Position numbers and translations under genes: made by a program
DNA from: Bacillota bacterium
Lineage (GTDB): Bacteria > Bacillota > Clostridia > Christensenellales > Aristaeellaceae
NCBI GenBank assembly: GCA_023411395.1
Contig: JAEYOV010000042.1
Span: 1-45,451, forward strand
Direction: 5' to 3'
Length of the DNA stretch: 45,451 bases
Shown: positions 24,548 through 32,305 of the stretch, in pieces
Position numbering within the stretch: the stretch's first letter is position 1
Layout: each line of letters starts with the position of its first letter
The notes under the pieces: generated by a model
Told to the model about the DNA's origin: nothing
Database searches by the model: none
The model's input: only the letters and a program-made list of their open reading frames with translations

Positions 24548-25864
24548 TCAATCCTGCGGCCCGTTCAGCATTTTGTTGCCTTCAGCCTCCAGCATGTTGA
24601 GAAATTCATTCACAGGCAATTCGCCGCGCATGACACGGCTCAATCCAGGCTCGTAGATTTGACTTTTCACTTCCTGCCACTCGGGAACAGGGACGTCGAT
24701 GCTGGGGCTTTCAAATCCCCTGATAAACGCCAGGTACTCCGGGCGGCTGTAAAAAATTGCGCTGTCCGCCATATCCATGCGGATGGGTGTGCGGAAGGGA
24801 TAATGCGTATCATGCTCAGGACTGTATTCCCCTTTCATGATCTGCTCCTGGGCATCATATGAAATCAGATGGCGCATCAACCGGAAAGCTTCTTCTTTCG
24901 TCTTTTCATCCATGGCGGAAGAGATTGCAAGCATCATGGGCCCCACCTCGGCGCATAGGCCAATGTCCTTCAGCGCGATCACACCCACCTCAAACGGGGA
25001 GCCGTTTTTTTGTATGTCCGTAACTCCCCATATGCCCTGAATTTCAAATGCCACCTCCTGTTTTAAAAATCGTTCCATCACCTCAATGCCCGTATCTTCC
25101 CGCCAGGTGGGTTGCGCATGGGAACCCAGAACATCCCTGTAGAAAACCAGGGCATCCCGGGCCTTGCTGCTGTTGGCCGCCACATTCTTGCCGTCTTCAC
25201 TGACCAGGCTTGCGCCAAAACCGTACACGAACTGGTTGACCATCCAGGATACGTCGTTGCTGTCCGCCCCCACCAGGCCTATGCCGCAGGCATCCGTTGC
25301 CGCCTCTACCTTTTTCATGGCTTCCACCAGCGCATCGAGGCTTGTGATGGATGTGGGATCCACCCCGGCCTTGTCCAGCAGTGCCTTGTTATAGAGCAGG
25401 CCCATGGAATGGCCCAGCCAAGGCACGCCGTATACCGCGGATTCATATGTGCCCAGCTCCCATATCTGTGGAAAAAACAGGGCGTTGGCATCTGCAAAGT
25501 GTTCGGTCAGGTCCGCCAATGATCCCTTCATGCCAAAATACCTGACAAATCTGTAAGGAAGTACAAAGACCGTTTGCGTATCGCTTTTAAGGAGGCTTCC
25601 GATGGTTTGGATGTCTTCATCCCCGTTTTCCACAATAACTTTTCTGCCCGGATTCTCTTTTTGGTTGTACGTCTCCGTTATTCTTGAAACCGCTTCACCG
25701 CGGCCTGAATATCCTTTCCATGGAATGCGTAGCCCCAACACATGATTGGATGCATTATCGCTCCCTGTTGACGCAAAAAAAGCGGATAATTGTTGAAAGG
25801 CAAGAAAAACCCCGGCGGCCGCCATCAAAAGGAGGATGCCGATCACAAGCTTTTTCCGTGTCAT
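24548..25864 (-). CDS. Family 1 extracellular solute-binding protein, no lipobox
   Basis: A 438-aa protein with one N-terminal hydrophobic segment (about 6-26) and then a sugar-type binding fold. The block SAVYGVPWLGHSMGLLYNKALLDKAG is the clearest family 1 (MalE/UgpB-like) motif. No cysteine follows the hydrophobic segment, so it is not a typical Gram-positive lipoprotein; it may stay anchored by an uncleaved helix. No ABC permease or ATPase accompanies it. It is the first gene of an operon with an HD-GYP regulator (25-base gap) and a hybrid kinase, so it probably presents a ligand to the kinase rather than feeding a transporter. The ATG follows GGGGAAGGGG. Confidence 0.88.
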   Translation of the reverse strand: MTRKKLVIGILLLMAAAGVFLAFQQLSAFFASTGSDNASNHVLGLRIPWKGYSGRGEAVSRITETYNQKENPGRKVIVENGDEDIQTIGSLLKSDTQTVFVLPYRFVRYFGMKGSLADLTEHFADANALFFPQIWELGTYESAVYGVPWLGHSMGLLYNKALLDKAGVDPTSITSLDALVEAMKKVEAATDACGIGLVGADSNDVSWMVNQFVYGFGASLVSEDGKNVAANSSKARDALVFYRDVLGSHAQPTWREDTGIEVMERFLKQEVAFEIQGIWGVTDIQKNGSPFEVGVIALKDIGLCAEVGPMMLAISSAMDEKTKEEAFRLMRHLISYDAQEQIMKGEYSPEHDTHYPFRTPIRMDMADSAIFYSRPEYLAFIRGFESPSIDVPVPEWQEVKSQIYEPGLSRVMRGELPVNEFLNMLEAEGNKMLNGPQD

Positions 25865-25934
25865 CTGTTATATCCCCTTCCCCTTTTGGACATCGGCATT
25901 AAATTTGCGCATCAAACGAATAAGGATTTATTCC

Positions 25935-25963
25935 ATTATACGACCAAATACGATCTAAATCAA
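25935..25963 (-). promoter_or_regulatory. Promoter of the solute-binding/HD-GYP/kinase operon
   Basis: On the minus strand -35 TTGATT (25958-25963) and a perfect -10 TATAAT (25935-25940) are 17 bases apart. A second TATAAT-like box lies further upstream near 25972-25977. The leader to the first start is about 65 bases. Confidence 0.65.
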
Positions 25964-26059
25964 TAAAAGTCATTATACTTACAAATATGCGAGTGTTTGG
26001 AGAATGGGCGAATGGGAAATGGCGGGTTTGCCGTCATCCTTATGCGTTCATCACAGTAC

Positions 26060-26088
26060 TTGTAAATTGGCATCATTGTGTGTATAAT
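26060..26088 (+). promoter_or_regulatory. Promoter of the murA-like gene
   Basis: -35 TTGTAA (26060-26065) and -10 TATAAT (26083-26088) are 17 bases apart, and TGTG just before the -10 adds an extended element. It diverges from the signalling-operon promoter about 100 bases away. Confidence 0.65.
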
Positions 26089-26204
26089 GAAGCGGATGCT
26101 CTGTGTCACAGACTTGGGGATGTATTGAATGTCCTGAATAAGGCGGGCAATGCATCCCTAGCCCGGTTTGGGGGAGCAAGCAACCCAAGGAGGTGACCTG
26201 GCTT

Positions 26205-27482
26205 TTGGCCAGCGGTATGGCGGACACAGAAAGAATGCTGATTACCGGCGGAACGCCGCTAACAGGGGAAACCAGGATAAGCGGCGGGAAAAACACATCG
26301 GTGGCGGTGATCCCTGCGATCCTGTTATGCAGCGAGCCCTGCACCATCGAAAATCTGCCGGACATTGAGGATGTGAACGCCCTTATCGCCATCCTCCGTT
26401 CATTGGGCGCCCGGGTAACGTATGAGCCGGGCAAGTTTATGACGGTGGATCCAAGGCCCGCAGAGGGTATTCACGTTTCCTACCAGCACACCCAGCGGCT
26501 TCGTGCCAGCTATTATCTGCTGGGGGCTTTGTTGGGCCGCTGCCGCAAGGCGGAGGTGGCCTACCCCGGCGGATGCGATCTGGGCAGCCGGCCCATCGAC
26601 CAACATTTGAAGGGGTTAGGCGCTCTTGGCGCGGAAATTGAGGAGAAGGGCGGCATGGTCTACGCCCAATGCCAGAAGCTTGTGGGCGCGGACGTGTTCT
26701 TTGATTTGGTAACGGTGGGCGGCACCATCAACATCATGCTGGCCGCCGTGAAGGCATCGGGCACCACGCTCATCTACAACGCGGCCAAGGAACCGCATAT
26801 CGTGGACTTGGCCAACTTTTTGAACAGCATGGGCGCCAACATCAAGGGCGCCGGCACGGACATCATCCGCATCCGGGGGGTGGAAAAGCTCCACGGCTGC
26901 ACCTATACCGTGATCCCCGACCAGATCGAGACCGGTACGCTGATGATTGCCGCCGCCGCCACACGGGGCGACGTTACAATCCACGGCTGTATTCCCACCC
27001 ATATGGAGGCGCTGGCCGCAAAGCTGATGGAGATGGGCGTGCGCGTTACCGACAGCGACGATGCCATCCGGGTGCGCACCATCAGCCCCCACCGGGCGGT
27101 GAATTTCAAAACGCAGGTGTATCCCGGTTTTCCCACAGACCTGCAGCAGCCCATGTCGGCACTGCTCACCACCGCTCACGGCACCAGTATTGTGACAGAA
27201 ACCATTTACGAGCAGCGCTTTAAGCATTTGGATGAGATCCGGCGCATGGGCGCCAGGGTGCGCGTGGTGGACCGCACGGCGCTCATTGAGGGCGTACCCC
27301 AGCTTTTTGGCGCACCGGTAGTCGCCACCGACCTCCGGGCCGGCGCGGCGCTGGTAGTGGCCGGGCTGATGGCAAAAGGCATCACGGAAATTTATGAACC
27401 CGGTCATATTGACCGGGGGTATGAGCATATTGAGCAAAAGCTGTGTGCCCTTGGGGCCAACATCCGCCGGGATAAAATATAA
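26205..27482 (+). CDS. murA: UDP-N-acetylglucosamine 1-carboxyvinyltransferase (MurA family)
   Basis: MurA transfers enolpyruvate from PEP to UDP-GlcNAc, the first committed step of peptidoglycan synthesis. This 425-aa protein has the typical inside-out barrel repeats, RISGGKN near the N-terminus (Lys that binds substrate), the loop with the active-site Cys as PGGCDLGSRPID (near 123) and DQIETGTLMIAA. The N-terminal pattern is more divergent than a housekeeping MurA, so it may be a second MurA. Start choice: AAGGAGG (26187-26193) is 11 bases before TTG 26205; GTG 26193 overlaps the ribosome site itself and ATG 26217 is 23 bases away. A strong promoter lies upstream. Confidence 0.9.
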   Translation: MASGMADTERMLITGGTPLTGETRISGGKNTSVAVIPAILLCSEPCTIENLPDIEDVNALIAILRSLGARVTYEPGKFMTVDPRPAEGIHVSYQHTQRLRASYYLLGALLGRCRKAEVAYPGGCDLGSRPIDQHLKGLGALGAEIEEKGGMVYAQCQKLVGADVFFDLVTVGGTINIMLAAVKASGTTLIYNAAKEPHIVDLANFLNSMGANIKGAGTDIIRIRGVEKLHGCTYTVIPDQIETGTLMIAAAATRGDVTIHGCIPTHMEALAAKLMEMGVRVTDSDDAIRVRTISPHRAVNFKTQVYPGFPTDLQQPMSALLTTAHGTSIVTETIYEQRFKHLDEIRRMGARVRVVDRTALIEGVPQLFGAPVVATDLRAGAALVVAGLMAKGITEIYEPGHIDRGYEHIEQKLCALGANIRRDKI

Positions 27483-27513
27483 TGTTCCGGGGACTTGAGG
27501 GAGGTGACGGCTT

Positions 27514-28032
27514 ACGACAAGCGCCTTTGAACTGCTGGGCCTGAAAAGCGATGCGGATGCCCAGCAGGTGCGCTCTGCTTACCGTTCAAAAGTCAAGAGC
27601 TGCCATCCGGACCAGTTCACCGACCAGGAGGAACAAAAAAAGGCCCAGGATCAATTGATCGCGCTGAACCTGGCTTACGAGGAAGCACTGCGCCTGGCCT
27701 CGGAAAAGCGGGTGGGGTTTAACCTCATTTCCCAGGAGGAGGCTAAACACTTCGCCATCAAGCTGATGGAGCAGGGCAATTTGGAAAGCGCGCTTCGGCA
27801 ATTATGCCGGGCAGAGTCAAAGGATGGCGACTGGTTTTATCTGCAAGGGCAGATCCTGATGGGCATGCGCCAGTATGAAACGGCGCACCAAAGCTACCGT
27901 GAGGCGGTGCGGCGGGAACCCAACAACCTGCGCTACCGCCAGGGCGCGCTGGATGCGGCGCTGGCCATCAAGCGCCATAAGCAACTGCACCACCGCGTGG
28001 CGGAATGGTTCAAAGACCTCGTAAGAAAATAA
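27514..28032 (+). CDS. J-domain protein with TPR-like C-terminus (non-standard start)
   Basis: The reading frame encodes SAFELLGLKSDADAQQ, then helix II, the invariant HPD in CHPDQFTD, and helix III, so the J domain is complete only if translation begins upstream of the first usual start, GTG 27568. In-frame stop TGA 27505 limits it on the left, and no ATG, GTG or TTG occurs between. A perfect ribosome site GGGAGGTG (27499-27506) lies 7 bases before ACG 27514, the start listed here as a hypothesis. The C-terminal half (GNLESALRQL and YETAHQSYREAVRREPNNLRY) reads as TPR-like helical repeats. J proteins recruit DnaK; the client is unknown. It follows murA by 31 bases and ends at a good terminator. 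Confidence 0.72.
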   Translation, partial: TTSAFELLGLKSDADAQQVRSAYRSKVKSCHPDQFTDQEEQKKAQDQLIALNLAYEEALRLASEKRVGFNLISQEEAKHFAIKLMEQGNLESALRQLCRAESKDGDWFYLQGQILMGMRQYETAHQSYREAVRREPNNLRYRQGALDAALAIKRHKQLHHRVAEWFKDLVRK

Positions 28033-28033
28033 G

Positions 28034-28068
28034 GCATGCCTTTCGAACAGGAAAGACATGCTTTTTTT
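28034..28068 (+). terminator. Bidirectional intrinsic terminator
   Basis: GCATG (28034-28038) and CATGC (28057-28061) pair, extended by CTTTC/GAAAG across one mismatch, followed by seven T residues (28062-28068). It ends the murA/J-protein unit. Read on the minus strand the stem is also followed by a T-rich stretch, so it may serve the convergent DUF3783 gene whose stop overlaps the T-run. Confidence 0.85.
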
Positions 28069-28501
28069 ATGTATCCTGGTTTTTTGTGTTTTGCTCCTCT
28101 TTATCCCGGGAACCGGCGCGTATCATTCTTAAAAAAGCCTCCCGCTCCTTTTTCAGTTCCGCTAGCAGATCGTAAAAGCGCCAGTCCCGGTTTTGGGGCG
28201 TGAGCACGGCCTTCAGGCTGGATGCTCCCGCCCCTGCCTCCCTCAGAAGGGAAAGGGCCTCCCTCAACCGCTGTTCGGAAAACCCGCAAAACATCATGGC
28301 GCTCAGGGTGTAAGGCTCCACCATCGGCGGGGCGTTCTCCGCCGCGTCCAGCCCGGCCAGCACGCCAACAGGCAGGCCCAGTTCCTGGGGCTGGACTTCC
28401 CGCAATGGGATGCCCGCTTCCCGTAACACAGTCTGGATCAGGTCCCCCTCCTTGAGGGAGGCGGAAAGCCCGTACAGCAGCACCAGTTCCTTTGGTTCCA
28501 T
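28067..28501 (-). CDS. DUF3783 domain protein
   Basis: A 144-aa cytoplasmic protein. The core MMFCGFSEQRLREALSLLREAG followed by LKAVLTPQNRDWRFYDLLAELKKERE matches the DUF3783 family of Clostridia. No enzyme motif is visible; function unknown. A charged tail ends the protein. The start follows the GtrA-like gene stop by 6 bases, so it is the last gene of the minus-strand membrane-protein cluster. Confidence 0.8.
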   Translation of the reverse strand: MEPKELVLLYGLSASLKEGDLIQTVLREAGIPLREVQPQELGLPVGVLAGLDAAENAPPMVEPYTLSAMMFCGFSEQRLREALSLLREAGAGASSLKAVLTPQNRDWRFYDLLAELKKEREAFLRMIRAGSRDKEEQNTKNQDT

Positions 28502-28507
28502 GGCAAC

Positions 28508-28978
28508 CTACGCTTTCTTTTTGAAAATCACCAGTTTGCTGGCAACGTAGTTGAATATCACCACCAGCACGTTCATTAAAAGCTTGGCCATAAAATCATC
28601 CATGCGCAGCACACGCACGAACAGGGACATGCCTGCCACGTCGAACAGCACCAAGGACAGGACCCGAGCGCCGAAGAAGGAGGAAATTTCCCGGGCCAGC
28701 GCCCCGCGGGAGAGATGCCTGCTTTGAAAAACGAACAGCTTATTGCCCGCATACGCGAAGGAAACCGCCACGATCCACGAAAGGACACTGGCGACCTGGA
28801 ACCAGTAGATGGGCAGCCCAATGACTTTCTCCGCCACAAGAACGTCCGGGGCAACCGCCGCCGTCAGAAGATAATAGGCAACCAGATTTACCAGGGTGGT
28901 CAGCACGCCGAATACCAGGTACAGTATGATTTCCCGCCTGCGGGCCTTGTCATTCAGCAATGTTCTGATTTTTTCCAT
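28508..28978 (-). CDS. GtrA-family membrane protein
   Basis: A 156-aa protein with four membrane segments in the GtrA pattern: YLVFGVLTTLVNLVAYYLL at the start, SFAYAGNKLFVF in the middle and NYVASKLVIFKKK at the end. GtrA-like proteins are thought to move polyprenyl-phosphate sugars across the membrane for glycosyltransferases that decorate surface polymers. The large polytopic protein at 29210-31189 is the natural partner here. The ATG follows the 74-aa gene by 10 bases. Confidence 0.88.
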   Translation of the reverse strand: MEKIRTLLNDKARRREIILYLVFGVLTTLVNLVAYYLLTAAVAPDVLVAEKVIGLPIYWFQVASVLSWIVAVSFAYAGNKLFVFQSRHLSRGALAREISSFFGARVLSLVLFDVAGMSLFVRVLRMDDFMAKLLMNVLVVIFNYVASKLVIFKKKA

Positions 28979-28988
28979 GTCTTATCGA

Positions 28989-29213
28989 TTATTCCCCTTC
29001 CCCCGTATCTCCCCTGGCATAACCTGCGGACAAGAGGCTCGCCATGGGCAGGGTACGGGGATTTTTTTGCCTGGCCGAAGTATAGGTAAACTCCTCAAAC
29101 GAATAACGGATGATGGTGATGTTTTGCTGCACCATGGCACCATCCAGAAGCAGGATGGCCCTGATGCGCCGGCCATAAGCCATGGAGTAGCGCAGGAATT
29201 CTTCCATGCTCAT
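28989..29213 (-). CDS. 74-aa protein of unknown function, coupled to the upstream gene
   Basis: The start overlaps the stop of the 29210-31189 gene as ATGA, with GGGGAGGG just upstream, so translation is probably coupled. The protein reads MSMEEFLRYSMAYGRR, then LLLDGAMVQQNITIIRY, then a basic and polar second half. It has no membrane segment, signal peptide or cysteine. A beta-rich, possibly Sm/SH3-like small fold is a guess. I do not recognise the family. Position between two glycan-related membrane genes suggests a regulatory or accessory role. Confidence 0.7.
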   Translation of the reverse strand: MSMEEFLRYSMAYGRRIRAILLLDGAMVQQNITIIRYSFEEFTYTSARQKNPRTLPMASLLSAGYARGDTGEGE

Positions 29214-31189
29214 CCCTCCCCGCCGGATTCCCGGTATTTCGGGGGAACCAGATAAATGGAGATGCCGCCGTAAGCGCTGGTGTAACACAGGGGAAACAGT
29301 GTTTCCAGCCCGATATAGTCCAGATCAAAGTTGCTGCTGGAGCGCTCATGGCTGGAGATAAAGATATATTCCACCCGGTATTTGTACAGCACATCCAGAT
29401 TGTTTTCAGGGTCTTCATAAAAGCGTACAATGTCATAATTTCTTTCCGTGGTATCAAAACCGTGGTAATACAGCCACAGCCCGGGGCCGCAGACAATGGT
29501 CCGCCCGGCCAGGGAACTGACAGGGTTCAGGTGCTGTTCATACCCGGTGAGGAACACGGCGTGGGCGGGCGTTTCCTCCTCGATGTACGCGGCGGCTTCA
29601 ATATCCTCCTTGGAAAAGGACTGATAGTCGCTGACGGCCTCCCGGGCAATGGTCAGCCCGGCACTCAGGAAGAGAACAACAGCGGAAAAGGCGGCCAGCA
29701 GATACCGGCCCCGCAAGCCTTTCAGCCGGTCAAACAGCGTCACGGCGTAATCCGCCGCCAGGATGGCGCCGATCATGTACCAGATATAGAACAGCTTGTT
29801 GTTATCGTATTCGTTGGGCTGGAAGCGGATGAATTCCGCCGCCAGAAAGATCATGAAGGCTCCGGCGGCCAAAAAGCGGTGCCGGGGATTTTTTTCCAGC
29901 AACGCGCACAGGAGCAATATCACCGGGACGCCGATATTTTTCAGGTAGAACCACAGGTAAAAATCGATCATGCCCCCGCCGCCCGGATTATTGACCCAAT
30001 TGAACTGGAAATTCAAAAAATGATTGCTGCCCGAGGCTTGCGTGAACGTCCATGCAAATAGCTGCGGCGCGGCCAGCAAAACCGCGGCGGCTCCATATAC
30101 AAGCCAGGGGAGAAAGCTTTGCTTCTCCTTATTTTGGGGCGTACTCAGGAAAGAATAGAGCAGGAATCCGGCGCTTAAAAGCCCCAGCGCCAGGAAGGAA
30201 TGGGTATGGATCAGGGGCAGGCCCCCGGCCCACACACCCAGCAGGGCCAAATGGCGCATATTCGCGCCGCTTTCCCGCCTGGAGGGAGCAAAGGCGGTGT
30301 ATAGCAGGTAGATGCAGGGCAGCACCATGGCCCAGCCACCCAGGAGTGTACGCTGGGGGATCATGAGATCGGCAATCACGTTGCTCCAGCGCAGGTTGTA
30401 GGGGTCGGGCTGGTTGGTGGGCGTTTTATAGTAGCCTTCCATGACCTCAAACAACCGCTCCTTTAAGTCCCCCGCCGCCCGGTCGAAGGTGTACAAAAAG
30501 CCCAGCCCGCCATTTAAAAAAAACAGCAGCGCAGCCAGGATCACCGCCCGGCGGCCGCCCGCCATCTCCCTAGCTATCAGCAAATATCCCGCAAAGCACA
30601 GCGCCATCATCAGCGTTCCCGGCACGGCCAGGGACAATTGCAGGGAAAAGCCGAACATGTACAGCGTGGTGGAAAGGCTGTCCATCAAAAAGGGATAGGA
30701 CAGGCGCTCTCCCGGTAATATGCTGTAATCCGGCGGAAAGGAGGCATCCCGGAGGCTGGTGAGGATGGCTGTGTGCAGCGGCAGATCGCCGTAGGTGCTC
30801 TGGCCCACGTGGTAGCTTCCGTCCGCCGCCGGGCGCAGGTTATGGGTATATTGCAGGTAACCGCCAAGTAAGGTCAGCGGCAGGGCAACAAACAGCAGAA
30901 TGTTGAGGAAGGTGGCTTCCTCCGCATCCCATGGCCGAAGGGAATGCTTTTTGTCCCGTATCAGATAGGCGCCAGCGGTAAGGAGGCCAAGGGGAATCAG
31001 CGTCACATAATGGCCCGCCCGGCTGAATTTCAGGAAAAAGGCCATGAGGGCCGGCAGCCACATGAGCAGAAAGAGCCCCAGGGAAAGCCCCAGCCACCAG
31101 CGGGTAAGGGGCTTATGGGATGGCAAAAGGTAACGAATGATAATCATGCCGCATAAAAGATATAACAATAAAAACGCGGCAGCCTCCAT
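29210..31189 (-). CDS. Large polytopic membrane protein, possible GT-C glycosyltransferase
   Basis: A 659-aa protein with at least twelve hydrophobic segments over residues 1-480 and a C-terminal extracytoplasmic domain. The first outside loop carries acidic and histidine residues (VGQSTYGDLPLHTAILTSL and SYPFLMD), the position at which GT-C glycosyltransferases hold their catalytic acid. Together with the GtrA-like gene downstream this suggests use of a lipid-linked sugar at the outer face. The ATG at 31189 has GGGAGG ten bases upstream; an in-frame extension to 31267 would run through the palindromic repeat and is rejected. No close named family recognised. Confidence 0.75.
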   Translation of the reverse strand: MEAAAFLLLYLLCGMIIIRYLLPSHKPLTRWWLGLSLGLFLLMWLPALMAFFLKFSRAGHYVTLIPLGLLTAGAYLIRDKKHSLRPWDAEEATFLNILLFVALPLTLLGGYLQYTHNLRPAADGSYHVGQSTYGDLPLHTAILTSLRDASFPPDYSILPGERLSYPFLMDSLSTTLYMFGFSLQLSLAVPGTLMMALCFAGYLLIAREMAGGRRAVILAALLFFLNGGLGFLYTFDRAAGDLKERLFEVMEGYYKTPTNQPDPYNLRWSNVIADLMIPQRTLLGGWAMVLPCIYLLYTAFAPSRRESGANMRHLALLGVWAGGLPLIHTHSFLALGLLSAGFLLYSFLSTPQNKEKQSFLPWLVYGAAAVLLAAPQLFAWTFTQASGSNHFLNFQFNWVNNPGGGGMIDFYLWFYLKNIGVPVILLLCALLEKNPRHRFLAAGAFMIFLAAEFIRFQPNEYDNNKLFYIWYMIGAILAADYAVTLFDRLKGLRGRYLLAAFSAVVLFLSAGLTIAREAVSDYQSFSKEDIEAAAYIEEETPAHAVFLTGYEQHLNPVSSLAGRTIVCGPGLWLYYHGFDTTERNYDIVRFYEDPENNLDVLYKYRVEYIFISSHERSSSNFDLDYIGLETLFPLCYTSAYGGISIYLVPPKYRESGGEG

Positions 31190-31228
31190 TCCCCCACCTC
31201 CCAAAACATATATATCTTCCCTTATTAT

Positions 31229-31300
31229 GAAGTTTTTGGGTAGGGCGCGGGGAGGGGTTTTTTTCAAAAAACCCTTCCCCGCAGGCCCTTCTAAAACTTC
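31229..31300 (+). repeat. Palindromic intergenic repeat, copy 2
   Basis: A 72-base imperfect palindrome. Outer arms GAAGTTTT (31229-31236) and AAAACTTC (31293-31300) enclose a strong stem, GCGGGGAGGGGT (31247-31258) with ACCCTTCCCCGC (31271-31282), over a T/A-rich loop. Its right arm contains the last codons and stop of the M42 gene ending at 31291. It shares the GAAGTTTTTG flank, the G-rich stem and the TTTTTTCAAAAA loop with the copy at 17875-17932. Confidence 0.75.
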
Positions 31301-32283
31301 ATCTGCACAAACTCTTTCATAAGCTTCAGCGCGCCGTCCATGTCGCGCAAATCGATGGTTTCGCAGGCGCTGTGGACATAGCGGCAGGGGATGGAAACGG
31401 TGCCCACCGGCACGCCGCCCCGCGCCCGCTGGATGGCCCCGGCGTCGGTCCCCCCGTAAGGAAGTACTTCCCGCTGGGCAGAAACGCCGGCCTTCTGTGC
31501 GGCCGCAAAGAGGGCATCCCGCACCATGGGGCTGGAGATGCTGGCGTGGTCCATGATCTTCACAGCGGGGCCCTGACCGAGCTTGAGCGCGGGAAGCTTC
31601 GTCTCGGGGGTATCGCCCCAGAGCGTCACATCGATGGCCACGCCGAGGTCGGGTTCCTGGGCGAAGGCGGCCGTCTGCGCGCCGCGGCAGCCCACCTCCT
31701 CCTGGGTGGAGAAGACGGCGATGATGGTGTTTTCGGTTTCCCTGACGGATTGCAAAAGGGATACCAATAAAGCGCAGGCGCAGCGGTCATCCATGGCGGG
31801 GGCGGCTACCCGGTGCCGGCCCAGGCGGAACGTTTCCCCGGCATACACAGCGGCGTCGCCGATGTTGACCATGGTCAATGCATCCTCCCGGCTTTCGGCG
31901 CCGATGTCGATGAACAGATGCTTCATGGCCTGGGTTTCGCCCTCCGGCACAGGCTGGCTGACCAATACGCCCTGCACGCCATTTAAAAAGGCGACCTGGC
32001 GGGCCAGGGAAACCTTGAGGTTGATGCCGCCCAGGGGCATGACCCGAAGGAAGCCTTCCTTTTCAATATCGGCGACGATGAAGCCGATATGGTCCATGTG
32101 GGCGCTGACCATGATGCGCTTTCCGCCGGGTCTGCCTTCCTTCACGGCGATCAGGTTGCCCATCACATCGGTATGGACGGAGGATACATGGGGCGCGATG
32201 AGGGGCCTGAGCACATCCGCCACGGCATGTTCCGCGCCGGTGGGGCCGACGGGTGCCAGGAGTTTTTCCAAAAGTTCAAACAT
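31291..32283 (-). CDS. M42-family aminopeptidase, third of three
   Basis: A 330-aa metallo-aminopeptidase of the glutamyl/deblocking M42 family, which forms large tetrahedral (TET) complexes that trim peptides. Metal and catalytic residues are visible: SAHMDHIG, AMDDRCA, TQEEVGCRGA, AIDVTLWGD and the late His in YVHSACETID. ATG 32283 is 9 bases after AGGAG; ATG 32289 is only 3 bases away and less likely. It is the last gene of the operon, 22 bases after the second paralogue, and its 3' end is built into a palindromic repeat. Confidence 0.92.
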   Translation of the reverse strand: MFELLEKLLAPVGPTGAEHAVADVLRPLIAPHVSSVHTDVMGNLIAVKEGRPGGKRIMVSAHMDHIGFIVADIEKEGFLRVMPLGGINLKVSLARQVAFLNGVQGVLVSQPVPEGETQAMKHLFIDIGAESREDALTMVNIGDAAVYAGETFRLGRHRVAAPAMDDRCACALLVSLLQSVRETENTIIAVFSTQEEVGCRGAQTAAFAQEPDLGVAIDVTLWGDTPETKLPALKLGQGPAVKIMDHASISSPMVRDALFAAAQKAGVSAQREVLPYGGTDAGAIQRARGGVPVGTVSIPCRYVHSACETIDLRDMDGALKLMKEFVQMKF

Positions 32284-32305
32284 AAGCATTCTCTCCTTCC
32301 GGCGT

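Noticed and set aside
25987..26196. A 69-codon plus-strand frame upstream of murA
   Set aside because: It contains the murA promoter and overlaps its ribosome site, with no supporting motif.
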